NCBI GenBank assembly: GCA_903911925.1
Contig: CAIWFH010000023.1
Coordinates: forward strand, 1 to 64,000
DNA: 64,000 nt
Origin: an uncultured Acidobacteriaceae bacterium
GTDB lineage: Bacteria; Acidobacteriota; Terriglobia; Terriglobales; Acidobacteriaceae
Direction of reading: 5' to 3'
The notes beneath the pieces were generated by a model, which saw nothing but the letters and a program-made list of their open reading frames with translations, was not told the origin of the DNA and ran no database searches. Both the position numbers and the translations under genes were made by a program. Of this stretch, positions 49,201 through 57,735 are shown piece after piece. The first letter of the stretch is position 1. Each line of letters opens with the position of its first letter.

Positions 49201-49606
49201 TGCTTTCAATGTTGCTGGTGGCCGACTGCAACAACGGAGCATCCCCGCTGACTTTAATCGATTGCTGTGCGGTCCCGACACTCAGGGTCAGATCCAGGCC
49301 GACAGTCTCACCTGTTGGCACCGTAATCTCGGTGCGCGTGAGGTGGCTGAAGCCCGCCGCCGCTGCGTCAATGCGATAAAGTCCGGGCTTGAGATTGATG
49401 AAGACATAAACCCCGGAGTTCGTCGTGACTGCGCTCTGATGCACGTTGGTCGCAGACTCTGTCAATTCGATTTGGGCGTTTGCAATCGCAGCGCCAGACG
49501 GATCGAGAGCCCGCCCCGTCAGCTTGCCAGCAACTTGTGCGGACGCTGCAAGTCCGCAGGTCGCCAAGAGCGACACGACGACCAAAATGGCGTTTTGAAA
49601 CTTCAT
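46268..49606 (-). CDS. TonB-dependent receptor with carboxypeptidase regulatory-like domain (second copy)
   Basis: Signal peptide; AGKLTGRALDPSGAAIANAQIELTESATN; MPLNTRNFIQLTTLAPGVELPPG; C-terminal MEFRGEIFDILNTPQFAQPNGSFGSP...RIVQFAVKLSR. Confidence 0.93.
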   Translation of the reverse strand: MKFQNAILVVVSLLATCGLAASAQVAGKLTGRALDPSGAAIANAQIELTESATNVHQSAVTTNSGVYVFINLKPGLYRIDAAAAGFSHLTRTEITVPTGETVGLDLTLSVGTAQQSIKVSGDAPLLQSATSNIESNIAGTTVAAMPLNTRNFIQLTTLAPGVELPPGTQLPRINGGRPRTNEYLYDGISALQPEPGQVAFFPLLDDIQEFTVETNNVPAEFGRFNGGVVNASTRSGSNAFHGSLFEFLRNEDLNARNYFATTGRKPEYRRNLYGATFGGPILHDRLFVFADYQGIKQLIGVTRISTIPTMNERQGIFTGVSKIYDPSTGHIVNGKLVRQEFPNDVINTPLDSAALALLARFPTPSNLTAAANNYTRTADDADHQNQFDLRVDGAYKSRDRAFGRYTFYNEVEQPVTPLPDGSGAISGTVLGTGGVAGLSYVRGQQAVLNETHTFRPNLLNDLRLGYTRRNNNIAGATLNDTASAALDIPGIPTNGAFNNALPLFTFTGFQQIGPSASTFSLYQTGVWEAVNSVSLTKGGHALKAGIDFRWYQLNTVSPPNPTGSFAFTTTGTNQQGVTSSGNSIASFLLGQVDTFQIDLQESKIRPRDHIEEYFVQDDWRVSSRLTANIGARWTLHFPSTEKTNQGAVFNLQAQQLDYLGQGGNSRSARELHYANVAPRIGVTYLLTPRTVVRSGYGIVFIDQSGITTPFTTPQFPYIQNVQQKTLDSLTSAFRLSSGPSVAPIPFTPDAGLGQSVYTAKKTAGSGYVQQWNLAVQRAITNNLSVEASYVGSRIIHVGIPDSNLNQLTASQLAEGSPLLTKVANPYYGQLPISSSIGGKTVTEAQLLKPYPRFLNVATYRNNTGTTNYNAGEVQVEQRFAHGVSFLFAYTHSRLIDDASSVFSTTVLSSPNSSSLIAADTFRPYLERDVSTGDMSNVTSFAGTYDLPAGRGHRFASSGLASRALGGWSLNSILLLQSGMPVAVTQATNNNSFAGFALQRPNLVGQPKLSPDKRIPAEYFDIAAFATTPQFEIGTASRNPVRGPAYRNLDLALIKHTKLFREYDMEFRGEIFDILNTPQFAQPNGSFGSPAFGSITATATDPRIVQFAVKLSR

Positions 49607-49736
49607 CGGAATTCCCTCTTTCTGCGCTGATTTGCACCCGTTTGGATGGACCAGTCGGCGATTCCGCCTATCTCGTTTTTACTTACTTTACATTAACGCT
49701 TTTCTACGCTTTGATTCTCAGTCAAAACGCAATATG

Positions 49737-49782
49737 TGTCCAATACTTTGTTCTCGAGCAAATGATAGGCTGAACCAATCAT
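49737..49782 (-). promoter_or_regulatory. Composite operator/promoter element copy 3, upstream of TonB receptor 2
   Basis: Plus strand TGTCCAATACTTTGT, 10 nt, ATGATAGG-CTGAA-CCAATCAT (one arm mismatch, T-N11-A). Confidence 0.85.
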
Positions 49783-50006
49783 TCACCGAGAAAACGGCTG
49801 AGCCCGTGAGATTTCTATGGGCCTGGGTCGAAGCCTTGCGTCTTCAAGATGAGGGGAATCGCCTGGAGGCAGGAAAATACGTCAAGACCGACGCAACGGA
49901 CTGCGAAATACGAAATCTATTGAGTTTCGACTGAGGCCAAGGCAACCCACCCGCATTCGCCTATAATGCGCGGTATACTCTTTCGCAGCAGGCAACACGG
50001 TTCTTT

Positions 50007-50432
50007 GTGAGGGGAAAGATGCCCGAGACCGACCTACTCCTGACGCCACGCGAAGCTGCGGCAGCACTCGGCGTGAGCTACGCAACCATCAAGCAGTGGA
50101 TTCTCCATGACAAGCTCAAGACCATGAAGACGCCAGGCGGCCACCATCGTGTACCGCAAAGCGCGTTGAAACCGCTATTGAAATCCAGCCCCGCCAATTC
50201 GCGTATTGAATCCCGCGAAAGATTTCGAACCGTCAGCGGCCGCAATCAATTGGTAGGCAAAGTTATCGAGGTCAAAATCAGCGGCTTGATGGCAAAGGTC
50301 GTCCTGGCCATCGGAGATCAGCAGATTACCTCTATCATCACCAGCGACGCCGCGCGTGAGATGCAACTCCGCAAAGGGCAAACTGCGGCGGCGTTGATGA
50401 AATCCACTGAAGTCATGATCGTTCGCGTTTAG
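50007..50432 (+). CDS. Excisionase/MerR-like HTH fused to a single TOBE (Mop) domain; candidate molybdate-responsive regulator
   Basis: LLTPREAAAALGVSYATIKQWILHDKLKTMKTPGGHHRVPQSAL HTH; SGRNQLVGKVIEVKISGLMAKVVLAIGDQQITSIITSDAAREMQLRKGQTAAALMKSTEVMIVRV TOBE. Confidence 0.9.
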   Translation: MRGKMPETDLLLTPREAAAALGVSYATIKQWILHDKLKTMKTPGGHHRVPQSALKPLLKSSPANSRIESRERFRTVSGRNQLVGKVIEVKISGLMAKVVLAIGDQQITSIITSDAAREMQLRKGQTAAALMKSTEVMIVRV

Positions 50433-50634
50433 AGCGCAACACGGCTCACATTCTTGTTCGCGATGCCGCACGCTTCATGCCCAGATCCGTGTTGGACGAT
50501 CGAAAATGCCGGTAATCGGCTGGCATCTCCCAACTGAGTCATCTGCGCGGGCCTCTTAGAAGGTTCGATCTATCGGGTTCGTTGGAATTGAGGCAATCAT
50601 CCTCATCTCCATCCATCTTAGCCAGCCTTTCGCA

Positions 50635-50940
50635 TCATCGCTCCCCCGCGCCTGCCGCTTTCTTAAACCATGAACGCGCATGCGTGTAGCTCATCGCCGC
50701 TTCCCGTCCGTAAAGATGCATATAACCAAGATTCGTTTCGGCGCTCGGATCCCCGTGTTTGGCAGCCTTGCTGAACCAGGTAAATGCCCGGGAGTAGTCC
50801 CGTGAAGTACCCTGACCTTTGAAATACATGATCCAGAGATCGTACTCTGCGGCGGCAAATCCCTGTTGCGCCGCCTTGCTGAACCATACAAGCGTTTGCG
50901 CGTAATCCTGCTCCACTTCCCAGCCATATCGAGGTCGTTG
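50635..50940 (-). pseudogene. Sel1-repeat protein fragment
   Basis: YGWEVEQDYAQTLVWFSKAAQQGFAAAEYDL...YSRAFTWFSKAAKHGDPSAETNLGYMHLYG; N-terminus replaced by glycyl radical enzyme sequence in another frame. Confidence 0.75.
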
Positions 50941-52672
50941 CCGTATTTCGGGGCTTCGTTGAGCAGTCGCTGGCGCAGCATTTCGCCGCTCGTGCCATTG
51001 AAGTTATTCTCAAGCGCGATGGCCAACTCCTGCTGGTCGATCTTCCCTTTTTCGAAGATCAAATCCCGGATTGCGGCCAGGCCATTGCCGAGATTTGCAA
51101 TGCCGACTTGCAGACCGGATATCCAGTCATAAACTGCTCCACCCTCTTTGAGAGTTTTTCCGCGTCCAATGCAATCGTCTACCAAGGCAGAGCAGAGGAT
51201 ATCCGGAACATTTTCCTCAAGAGCTGTATCGACAACAGTTTCGACTTCCATAGACTTGCGCGTGAAGAATCGAACCTGAGCATCCCAGGCGGCCATGATC
51301 TCGTCGAAGGTTTTGAAGTTTCCCTTGCTCAGAGCTTTCTGCTGGGGCAGAAACACTTCTCCGGTGTTGATGTCGCTGCCGCCTTCGAGCGCAAGCAGCA
51401 GGATCCGGGCAAAGTTGAGGAACGCCATTCCCGTGCAACGGTATCCCCACTTGCCTGGAACTGCTACCTCAATGCAGCCGATTGCGGAATAGTTATATGC
51501 GTCCTCGGGCTTCACGCCAAGAGCGATGAACTGCGGGATGACGATCTCATCGTTGTTAAAGGAGGGCATGCCGAAGCCGCACCAAAGAACATCGATGCAT
51601 GTGTGCAGGAATTTGTCGGAAAGCCCGGAATGGTATCGCACCGACAGGTTCGGTTGAGTAGAGCGCAATGCTTTGCACGATTCGAGAATTGCATGCGAAA
51701 GCGAATTGACCGCATCCTGCGGCTGACCGTTCACCAGCTTCTGACCGCCGATGGTCGCATTCTGGTAGAGCGGTCCACCTGCCGATGCAGCCGAGTGGCT
51801 GTCGGAACGGATCTTGTTAACTTCAAGGAGCTTCAACCAGCAGCTCTCAAGCAGTTCGATCGCCTCAGAGGGGCTGAGCCGGTTGCTTAATTCCACATCG
51901 CGACGGTACCACGGATAGAGAAACTGATCCAGCCGGCCAAACGAAACTGAGTGCCCATTCGACTCAATCTGCAACACGAGCTGGACGAAGTAGCAAAGCT
52001 GCAGAGCCTGCCAGAAAGTCTCGGGCGGTTTGCGAGCGATAAGGGCGCAGTTCGCGGCGATCCGATTCAATTCATCCCGGCGCCATGAACGCGTCTCATC
52101 CTTTGCCATGCGGGTCGCAAGCTGAGTGTAACGGTCGATGTAGTTGGATAATGCGTCGAGAACGATCGCGACACTTTTCAGGAACTGCTCCTGATGCAGA
52201 CCCTGCCAATCGGCAAGTTCAACGCGGCTGCGGCGCTCTGCCACAACGTCTTTGAAACCATCGATCCCAAGTTGAAGCACCCGCTCGTAGTTGACCGCGA
52301 GATGGCCATCGCCGGCATTCATGTTGCCTTCGATTTTCATCAGGGTTGTGGCAAGGATGCGACTCTGCTCGTCAGTGAAAAGGCCATAGGAGCGGTCGCG
52401 CACCGTAAGACCATGCCAAAAGGAGCAAACTTCATGGATGACGCGCTTGTCTTCGTCGCTCACCGCGAAACCAGCGCCGGGCCGGGATGCCAGATCGTCG
52501 ATTTCCTGCTCAATCCAGGTGACGGTATATTCGGGAAAGATCGGCGAGGCTCTGAGATCGGACGCCTGGTTACCGACAATCAGTTCGTCGTTCTTGATCC
52601 AGATTTCCTTTTCCCGAAGATGTAACGCGAGTGCCAGCGCGCGCTTTACTGGAACCGGCTTGTCCGAACCTT
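50940..52672 (-). pseudogene. Glycyl radical enzyme (PFL-like), truncated at both ends
   Basis: Reading the frame upstream of the annotated start gives KPVPVKRALALALHLREKEIWIKNDELIVGNQASDLRASPIFPEYTVTWIEQEIDDLASRPGAGF. Body includes the thiyl-Cys motif YSAIGCIEVAVPGK and stops at EAPKYGNDLD; the C-terminal Gly-radical loop is absent. Confidence 0.85.
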
Positions 52673-53689
52673 CCGCTTAAACCGCACGATGGCCTTGGGG
52701 GCGATGCGCCGCTTCTGGCCATTTGCCGTAAAGCTGAAGCCGAGGAACTTGCGTTCTACTGGTCGAGCCACCGCGCTCTTCTGTTCGTTGACCCGGAGCT
52801 TGAGCCTGCGCGTGATGAAGCCGGTAATGCTTCGCTTCACCCGCTGCCCCGCATGTTTGCTGCGCACGTAGATGTTGCAGTCGTCCGCATAACGCACGAA
52901 GCAGTGGCCGCGCCGCTCCAGTTCCCGGTCAAGTTCATCGAGCACAACGTTCGACAACAGCGGCGATAGAGGTCCGCCTTGCGGCGTTCCTTCATCCACC
53001 GGACCCACCAGCCCGTTTTCCATCACACCCGCCTTCAGGAACGATCCGATCAACCGGAGCATTCGCTTGTCGGCGATGCGCAACGCCAACCACTTCATCA
53101 GCCGATCATGGTTGACCCGGTCGAAGAACTTTTCCAAGTCCAGGTCCACCACCCAGCCCCGGCCTGCGGCGATATACTGCTGCGCCTTGGCCACGGCATG
53201 GTGCGCCGAGCGTCCGGGACGAAACCCGTGACTGTGTTCGGAAAACCCCGCGTCCCATCTGCGTTGCAGCACCTGCATCACCGCCTGCTGCACCATCCGG
53301 TCCAGCACCGTCGGGATGCCCAGCTGTCGCACCCCGCCGTCCGGCTTGGGGATTTCCACCCTTCGCACCGGTTGCGGTTTGTAAGTCCCACTCAACAGTT
53401 GTTCGCGGATGGCTGGCCAGTGCTCCTTCAGGTAGCCGGGCAACTGATCGACAGTCATGCCGTCGATGCCCGCACTGCCCTTGTTGGACTTCACTCGCTT
53501 GTAAGCCCGCAAGCAGTTCTCCCGCTCGCAGACCTCTTCCATCAGTTGTTCATCGTTCCCGGCCGGGCTTTCGGATATGCGTTTCGCCGTGCGCGTTTCG
53601 ATCCCTCCGCCAGGAGTCCTTGGAGCTTCACTCCGCCCCTCCTCGCCAAAGGCCAGCTGTAGCTGGTTCTTCTGCCGCTTGCCGCTCAT
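52646..53689 (-). pseudogene. Group II intron reverse transcriptase/maturase, C-terminally truncated
   Basis: GSAGIDGMTVDQLPGYLKEHWPAIREQLLSGTYKPQPVRRVEIPKPDGGVRQLGIPTVLDRMVQQAVMQVLQ; CFVRYADDCNIYV catalytic YADD; ends at FKRKVRTSRFQ where maturase X/D domains should follow. Confidence 0.92.
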
Positions 53690-54135
53690 CGAGTCCCGCT
53701 GCCTACTCACCACTTCCTGCCGTTTGGGCCTCCAGTTACCGTAGCGACCTACTATGCCCGCTGCTGACTTCTGCCGCACGGTCAGAGTGGATCGCTCCAC
53801 ACTCAGTCCCGGTTCCGGGACATGCGACAGACCTCCCCAGGTAAGTTCAACCGCCTTCAACGCGCAACCGCCGAATTTACAACCAGCGCCCTTGATGGAT
53901 ATGGACTTCGCGGTCAGGTGCCCGCTCGTCCAGCGCCGTATGCCTCATATCCGGTGAATTGTTCATCGGCTCGCGTCTTTGCTCCACGCTTCCTTCAGAC
54001 CCCGCCTCGCGACGACGCCCTTGCGCTTCGCTATCACTTCTCCCCATCTGGATGTGAAGAGGACTTTCACCTCCAAGCCGTCATTCATGCACGGCGTACA
54101 ACTGCTACTGCCACCCCGGCAGAGCCGGGGGATCT
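52668..54135 (-). mobile_element. 5' portion of a group II intron (domain I region plus truncated RT)
   Basis: RT fragment preceded (minus strand) by an intron-like leader containing GGCTTGGAGGTGAAAGTCCTCT; 3' RNA domains V/VI and RT C-terminus missing. Outer boundary approximate. Confidence 0.7.
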
Positions 54136-54189
54136 CCTCACCCTTTAGTACTTGAATTGGATTTTCTGGGACGCTGCGGGAACGGTTCT

Positions 54190-54266
54190 TGGTGGGCAGC
54201 GAGGGACTCGAACCCCCGACTTCCTGCTTGTAAGGCAGGCGCTCTAACCAGCTGAGCTAGCCGCCC
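54190..54266 (-). tRNA. tRNA-Val (anticodon TAC), CCA encoded
   Basis: Minus strand GGGCGGCTAGCTCAGCTGGTTAGAGCGCCTGCCTTACAAGCAGGAAGTCGGGGGTTCGAGTCCCTCGCTGCCCACCA; loop CTTACAA; acceptor stem pairs. Confidence 0.95.
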
Positions 54267-54359
54267 ACTTGGGCTTTCAAGACCTCTGCGGTCTTCTGAC
54301 ATCATACCAGCAGAACGGCCCGGACGCTGGCCCAGCCCCTCGGTTGATAAACTCTCCCC

Positions 54360-55238
54360 GTGGCCCAACTCATTGTCAACGCAGACGATTTTGGACTGAC
54401 GCCCGGGGTCAACCGCGCCGTTGCCGAACTTCACCGAGCGAGTGTGCTTACCAGTGCCTCGCTCATGGCCCGCGCCTTGGCCACTGATGATGCCATTCAG
54501 ATCGCTCTCGCAACCCCCTCGCTCGGCGTTGGCTGCCACGTAGTTCTGGTGGACGGCGAACCTGTGCTTCGATCCGCAGCCATTCCCCACCTTGTCGGCC
54601 CCCGCACCGGTTCCCTGCATTCCTCGCTGGCCGGTTTTCTGGCGCGCCTGTTCTTCAAACCTGGCTCACGCGCGGCGATGGTCCGCGAGATTGAGGCCGA
54701 GGCCGCTGCTCAAATCGCCTGGTTGCAAAATCGCGGGGTGCGCCTCTCTCACATTGATACCCACAAGCACGTCCATATGTTTCCAGCAGTTCTGAGGCCC
54801 GTTCTGCGCGCCGCGCGCGCCGCCGGAATCAGCGCGGTCCGCAATCCCTTCGAGCCGATCTGGGCATTGAGGGCCACGCGCGCCCCTTCATGGATTCGAA
54901 TGGCTGAGGTGCTCCTCCTGCGGCTTTTGCAGCCGGTATGCATGCGGATCATCGCTGAGGAAGGCTTTGTCACCACGGGCGGAACAATCGCCGTTGTCGG
55001 AACGGGCAGCCTCGACGACGACGCCGTGACTTCCCTGCTTTCGAGTCTTCAGCCCGGCGTTTGGGAACTGGTCACGCATCCTGGCTACAATGATCGAGAA
55101 TTGGCAAAAGTCTGCACGCGGCTGCGCCAGTCGCGCGACATCGAGAGGCAAGCTCTCCAGGCCGTTCTCAATTTCCCTGAGATCGAGCGTGTGTCTTTCG
55201 CCAGCCTGCAGCCTCAGCGGCCCCTTGGCCGGCTATGA
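54360..55238 (+). CDS. ChbG/YdjC-family carbohydrate (or hopanoid HpnK-like) deacetylase
   Basis: GTG start; LIVNADDFGLTPGVNRAVAELHRASVLTSASLM; GVRLSHIDTHKHVHMFPAVLRPVL; WELVTHPGYND. Confidence 0.9.
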   Translation: MAQLIVNADDFGLTPGVNRAVAELHRASVLTSASLMARALATDDAIQIALATPSLGVGCHVVLVDGEPVLRSAAIPHLVGPRTGSLHSSLAGFLARLFFKPGSRAAMVREIEAEAAAQIAWLQNRGVRLSHIDTHKHVHMFPAVLRPVLRAARAAGISAVRNPFEPIWALRATRAPSWIRMAEVLLLRLLQPVCMRIIAEEGFVTTGGTIAVVGTGSLDDDAVTSLLSSLQPGVWELVTHPGYNDRELAKVCTRLRQSRDIERQALQAVLNFPEIERVSFASLQPQRPLGRL

Positions 55239-55280
55239 AGTACTGAGGTCTGATTCCCGCCTCTAACTTGGCTGACGCAA

Positions 55281-56183
55281 TCAGAATCCGGAGGGCAGTG
55301 CTGCCTCAAGATTGATTTGTTCTCCGGTTGCGGGGTGCTTGAATTTCAAAAATTGGGCGTGTAAAAAATATCCTCCATCGCCGGGGAGTCCGGGGAGATC
55401 TTCAAAAGGCCGGCCGCCTGCGCCGTACAGAGGATCGCCCACCAGGGGATGGCCGATCGATGCCAGGTGGATTCTGATCTGATGAGGCCGGCCTGAATAC
55501 AGGCTTACCTCAAATGTTGTGGTGCCCGCATTCGTTGTCTCGCTCGCGCCGCGTGAAATCACCTTTGCCAATGACTTTGACGGTTTGCCGCTTGGGTTGG
55601 CGGCCCACACTTGGCCGATGAGCGGGTGCGGTACCAGGCCGATGGGTGTGAGGATTTCGTAGGTGTCGTGCTCGGCAATGTTTTGAGCCAGCGCCCGGTA
55701 GATTTTTTGAACCTTGGGCGTATTCCAGTTTGCGAATAGATGAGAGGCCGCCAGCGCTGTTTTGGCAAAGAGGACGATGCCCGTCGTTGCTCGGCCCAAC
55801 CGGTGGACAGGGTTTGCGTTCGGGGTTCGCTTTTGCACCAGGCGCAGCAGGGTGTTTTCCATGAAGCCGCCGCCGGGCAGCGTGGGCAGTCCGCTTGGTT
55901 TGTTGACGGCCAACAGATGGGGGTCATCGAACAGGACTTCGAAGTGAAGAGGAGCCTCCGGCTCTATCCACGGCGGACGGTGCCAGATAAGTAACTGTCC
56001 TGAGACCACCGATTCGCCTCCGTTAGCTGCAACGCCGTTGAGGGTGACTTCGCCGTTGTTCAGTTTTTGTTGCCACGCTTGTCGTGTTGAGTGAGGATAG
56101 AGGCTTGCCAGGTGGGAGAGCAGGGTTTGCCCATGGTATCTGCTGCTGATGATAGTGGTGTAGGCATAGCCCCGGTTGAGCAT
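55281..56183 (-). CDS. RluA-family pseudouridine synthase
   Basis: LNNGEVTLNGV S4-like segment; HLLAVNKPSGLPTLPGG; PNANPVHRLGRATTGIVLFAK; YSGRPHQIRIHLASIGHPLVGDPLYG. Confidence 0.93.
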   Translation of the reverse strand: MLNRGYAYTTIISSRYHGQTLLSHLASLYPHSTRQAWQQKLNNGEVTLNGVAANGGESVVSGQLLIWHRPPWIEPEAPLHFEVLFDDPHLLAVNKPSGLPTLPGGGFMENTLLRLVQKRTPNANPVHRLGRATTGIVLFAKTALAASHLFANWNTPKVQKIYRALAQNIAEHDTYEILTPIGLVPHPLIGQVWAANPSGKPSKSLAKVISRGASETTNAGTTTFEVSLYSGRPHQIRIHLASIGHPLVGDPLYGAGGRPFEDLPGLPGDGGYFLHAQFLKFKHPATGEQINLEAALPSGF

Positions 56184-56198
56184 GTAGTTTGAGTCTAC

Positions 56199-56310
56199 AG
56201 CGGTTCCAGAATCGTTGTACCCCAAAACCGCAACTGCTAAATGCCATTTTTCCTCAAGAAAATGGCACCTTTCACTGCTCTCAATAGGACACGTGAATTC
56301 TGGAACCGCT
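56199..56310. repeat. 112-bp MITE-like element with 14-bp perfect terminal inverted repeats and internal hairpin
   Basis: AGCGGTTCCAGAAT ... ATTCTGGAACCGCT termini; internal GCCATTTTtcctcaagAAAATGGC. Confidence 0.65.
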
Positions 56311-56507
56311 CTAAGCCATGGCATCTACAGCGACGGAGCCGTTCTGAACTTCAGAATGGTAACCTTGGTCTGGACAGCCTCTGAATGGATCGGCTAAGCT
56401 TCCCGGTGCCGTCCCGGAATCCGCGACTTTTGAAATACCGCCAATTGATGCCGATTGGACATTAATTGCGCGCTTCACCACCAGCAGCCAATTTGCAAGA
56501 GGGATTT

Positions 56508-57650
56508 ATGCGCATCGGAATCACCTGTTACCCCACCTACGGCGGTTCCGGCGTGGTGGCCACCGAACTCGGTATTGAACTCGCTGCCATGGGCCACGAG
56601 GTCCACTTCATCTCCTACTCGCAGCCCTTTCGGCTCAGCGGACGCGACGAGGGCATTCATTATCACGAGGTTCCAGTCTCCAGCTATCCCCTTTTCGAGT
56701 TCCCTCCCTACGATCTGGCGCTGGCTTCGCGCATGGCAGAAGTGGCTGAATTCAATCATCTCGATCTGCTCCACGTGCACTATGCCATTCCTCACTCGGT
56801 CAGCGCCCTGCTGGCGCGGCAAATGCTCGCTTCCCGTGGAATGCGCCTGCCCTTCGTCACCACCCTGCACGGCACCGATATCACGCTCGTGGGCCTCGAC
56901 CGCAGCTACCTGCCCATCACCCGCTACGCCATCCAGGAGAGCGACGGGGTCACCAGCATCTCCAATTATCTGAAGGAGGAAACGATCAAGCACTTCGGCA
57001 TCACCCGGGGCATCGAGGTGGTCACCAACTTCGTCAACTGCAATGTTTACGTGCCCATCAAAGACGAAACAGCGCGCGCCACGGCCCGCGCCCGTCTGGC
57101 CCGGCCCGATGAAGCAATCCTCATGCATCTCTCCAATTTCAGGCCGGTCAAGCGCGTTACAGACCTGGTGAAGACTTTCGCTCTGGTGGCCAAAGAGGTC
57201 CCCGCACAACTCGTTCTGGTGGGCGACGGCCCCGACCGCTCCACCGCGGAATGGCTGGCCCACGACCTGAAAATCAACGACCGGATTCACTTCATGGGCA
57301 AGCAGGAGCGGGTGCATGAACTGCTGCCGCTCGCTGACCTGATGCTGATGCCCAGCGCGCTCGAGTCGTTCGGCCTGGCCGCTCTTGAAGCCATGGCCTG
57401 CAAGGTCCCATCCATCGCCACCCGCGTTGGCGGCGTGCCCGAACTCATCGACGACGGCATCACCGGCCTGCTCTATCCGGTTGGGGATGTCGAACAGATG
57501 GCCGCCGGAGCAGTGGGCCTGCTCAAGGATCGCGCAAAACTTGAAGCCATGCGCGAAGCCGGACGGAAGACCGCGCAACAGCGCTATTGCTCGTCCCTGG
57601 TTGTGCCGCACTACGTCAAATATTACGAAGAAGTGCTGAACGGAAAGTAG
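56508..57650 (+). CDS. bshA: N-acetyl-alpha-D-glucosaminyl L-malate synthase (bacillithiol-type glycosyltransferase)
   Basis: [94 protein letters not shown]. Confidence 0.93.
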   Translation: MRIGITCYPTYGGSGVVATELGIELAAMGHEVHFISYSQPFRLSGRDEGIHYHEVPVSSYPLFEFPPYDLALASRMAEVAEFNHLDLLHVHYAIPHSVSALLARQMLASRGMRLPFVTTLHGTDITLVGLDRSYLPITRYAIQESDGVTSISNYLKEETIKHFGITRGIEVVTNFVNCNVYVPIKDETARATARARLARPDEAILMHLSNFRPVKRVTDLVKTFALVAKEVPAQLVLVGDGPDRSTAEWLAHDLKINDRIHFMGKQERVHELLPLADLMLMPSALESFGLAALEAMACKVPSIATRVGGVPELIDDGITGLLYPVGDVEQMAAGAVGLLKDRAKLEAMREAGRKTAQQRYCSSLVVPHYVKYYEEVLNGK

Positions 57651-57672
57651 CCCTTAGCCAGCAGCGAGTAGC

Positions 57673-57716
57673 GCCGACCTCCCGGTCGGCAGTAGCGCGG
57701 ACGTCCTCGTCCGCGC
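57673..57716. repeat. Pair of adjacent short hairpins (REP-like) between convergent genes
   Basis: GCCGACctcccgGTCGGC then GCGCGGACgtcctcGTCCGCGC. Confidence 0.6.
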
Positions 57717-57735
57717 TCTCAGTTCCCCCACCCAT

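Noticed and set aside
50691-52463. 590-aa ORF as an active glycyl radical enzyme
   Set aside because: Lacks the C-terminal Gly-radical motif and the N-terminus; its last ~75 residues are an out-of-frame read of Sel1-repeat DNA.
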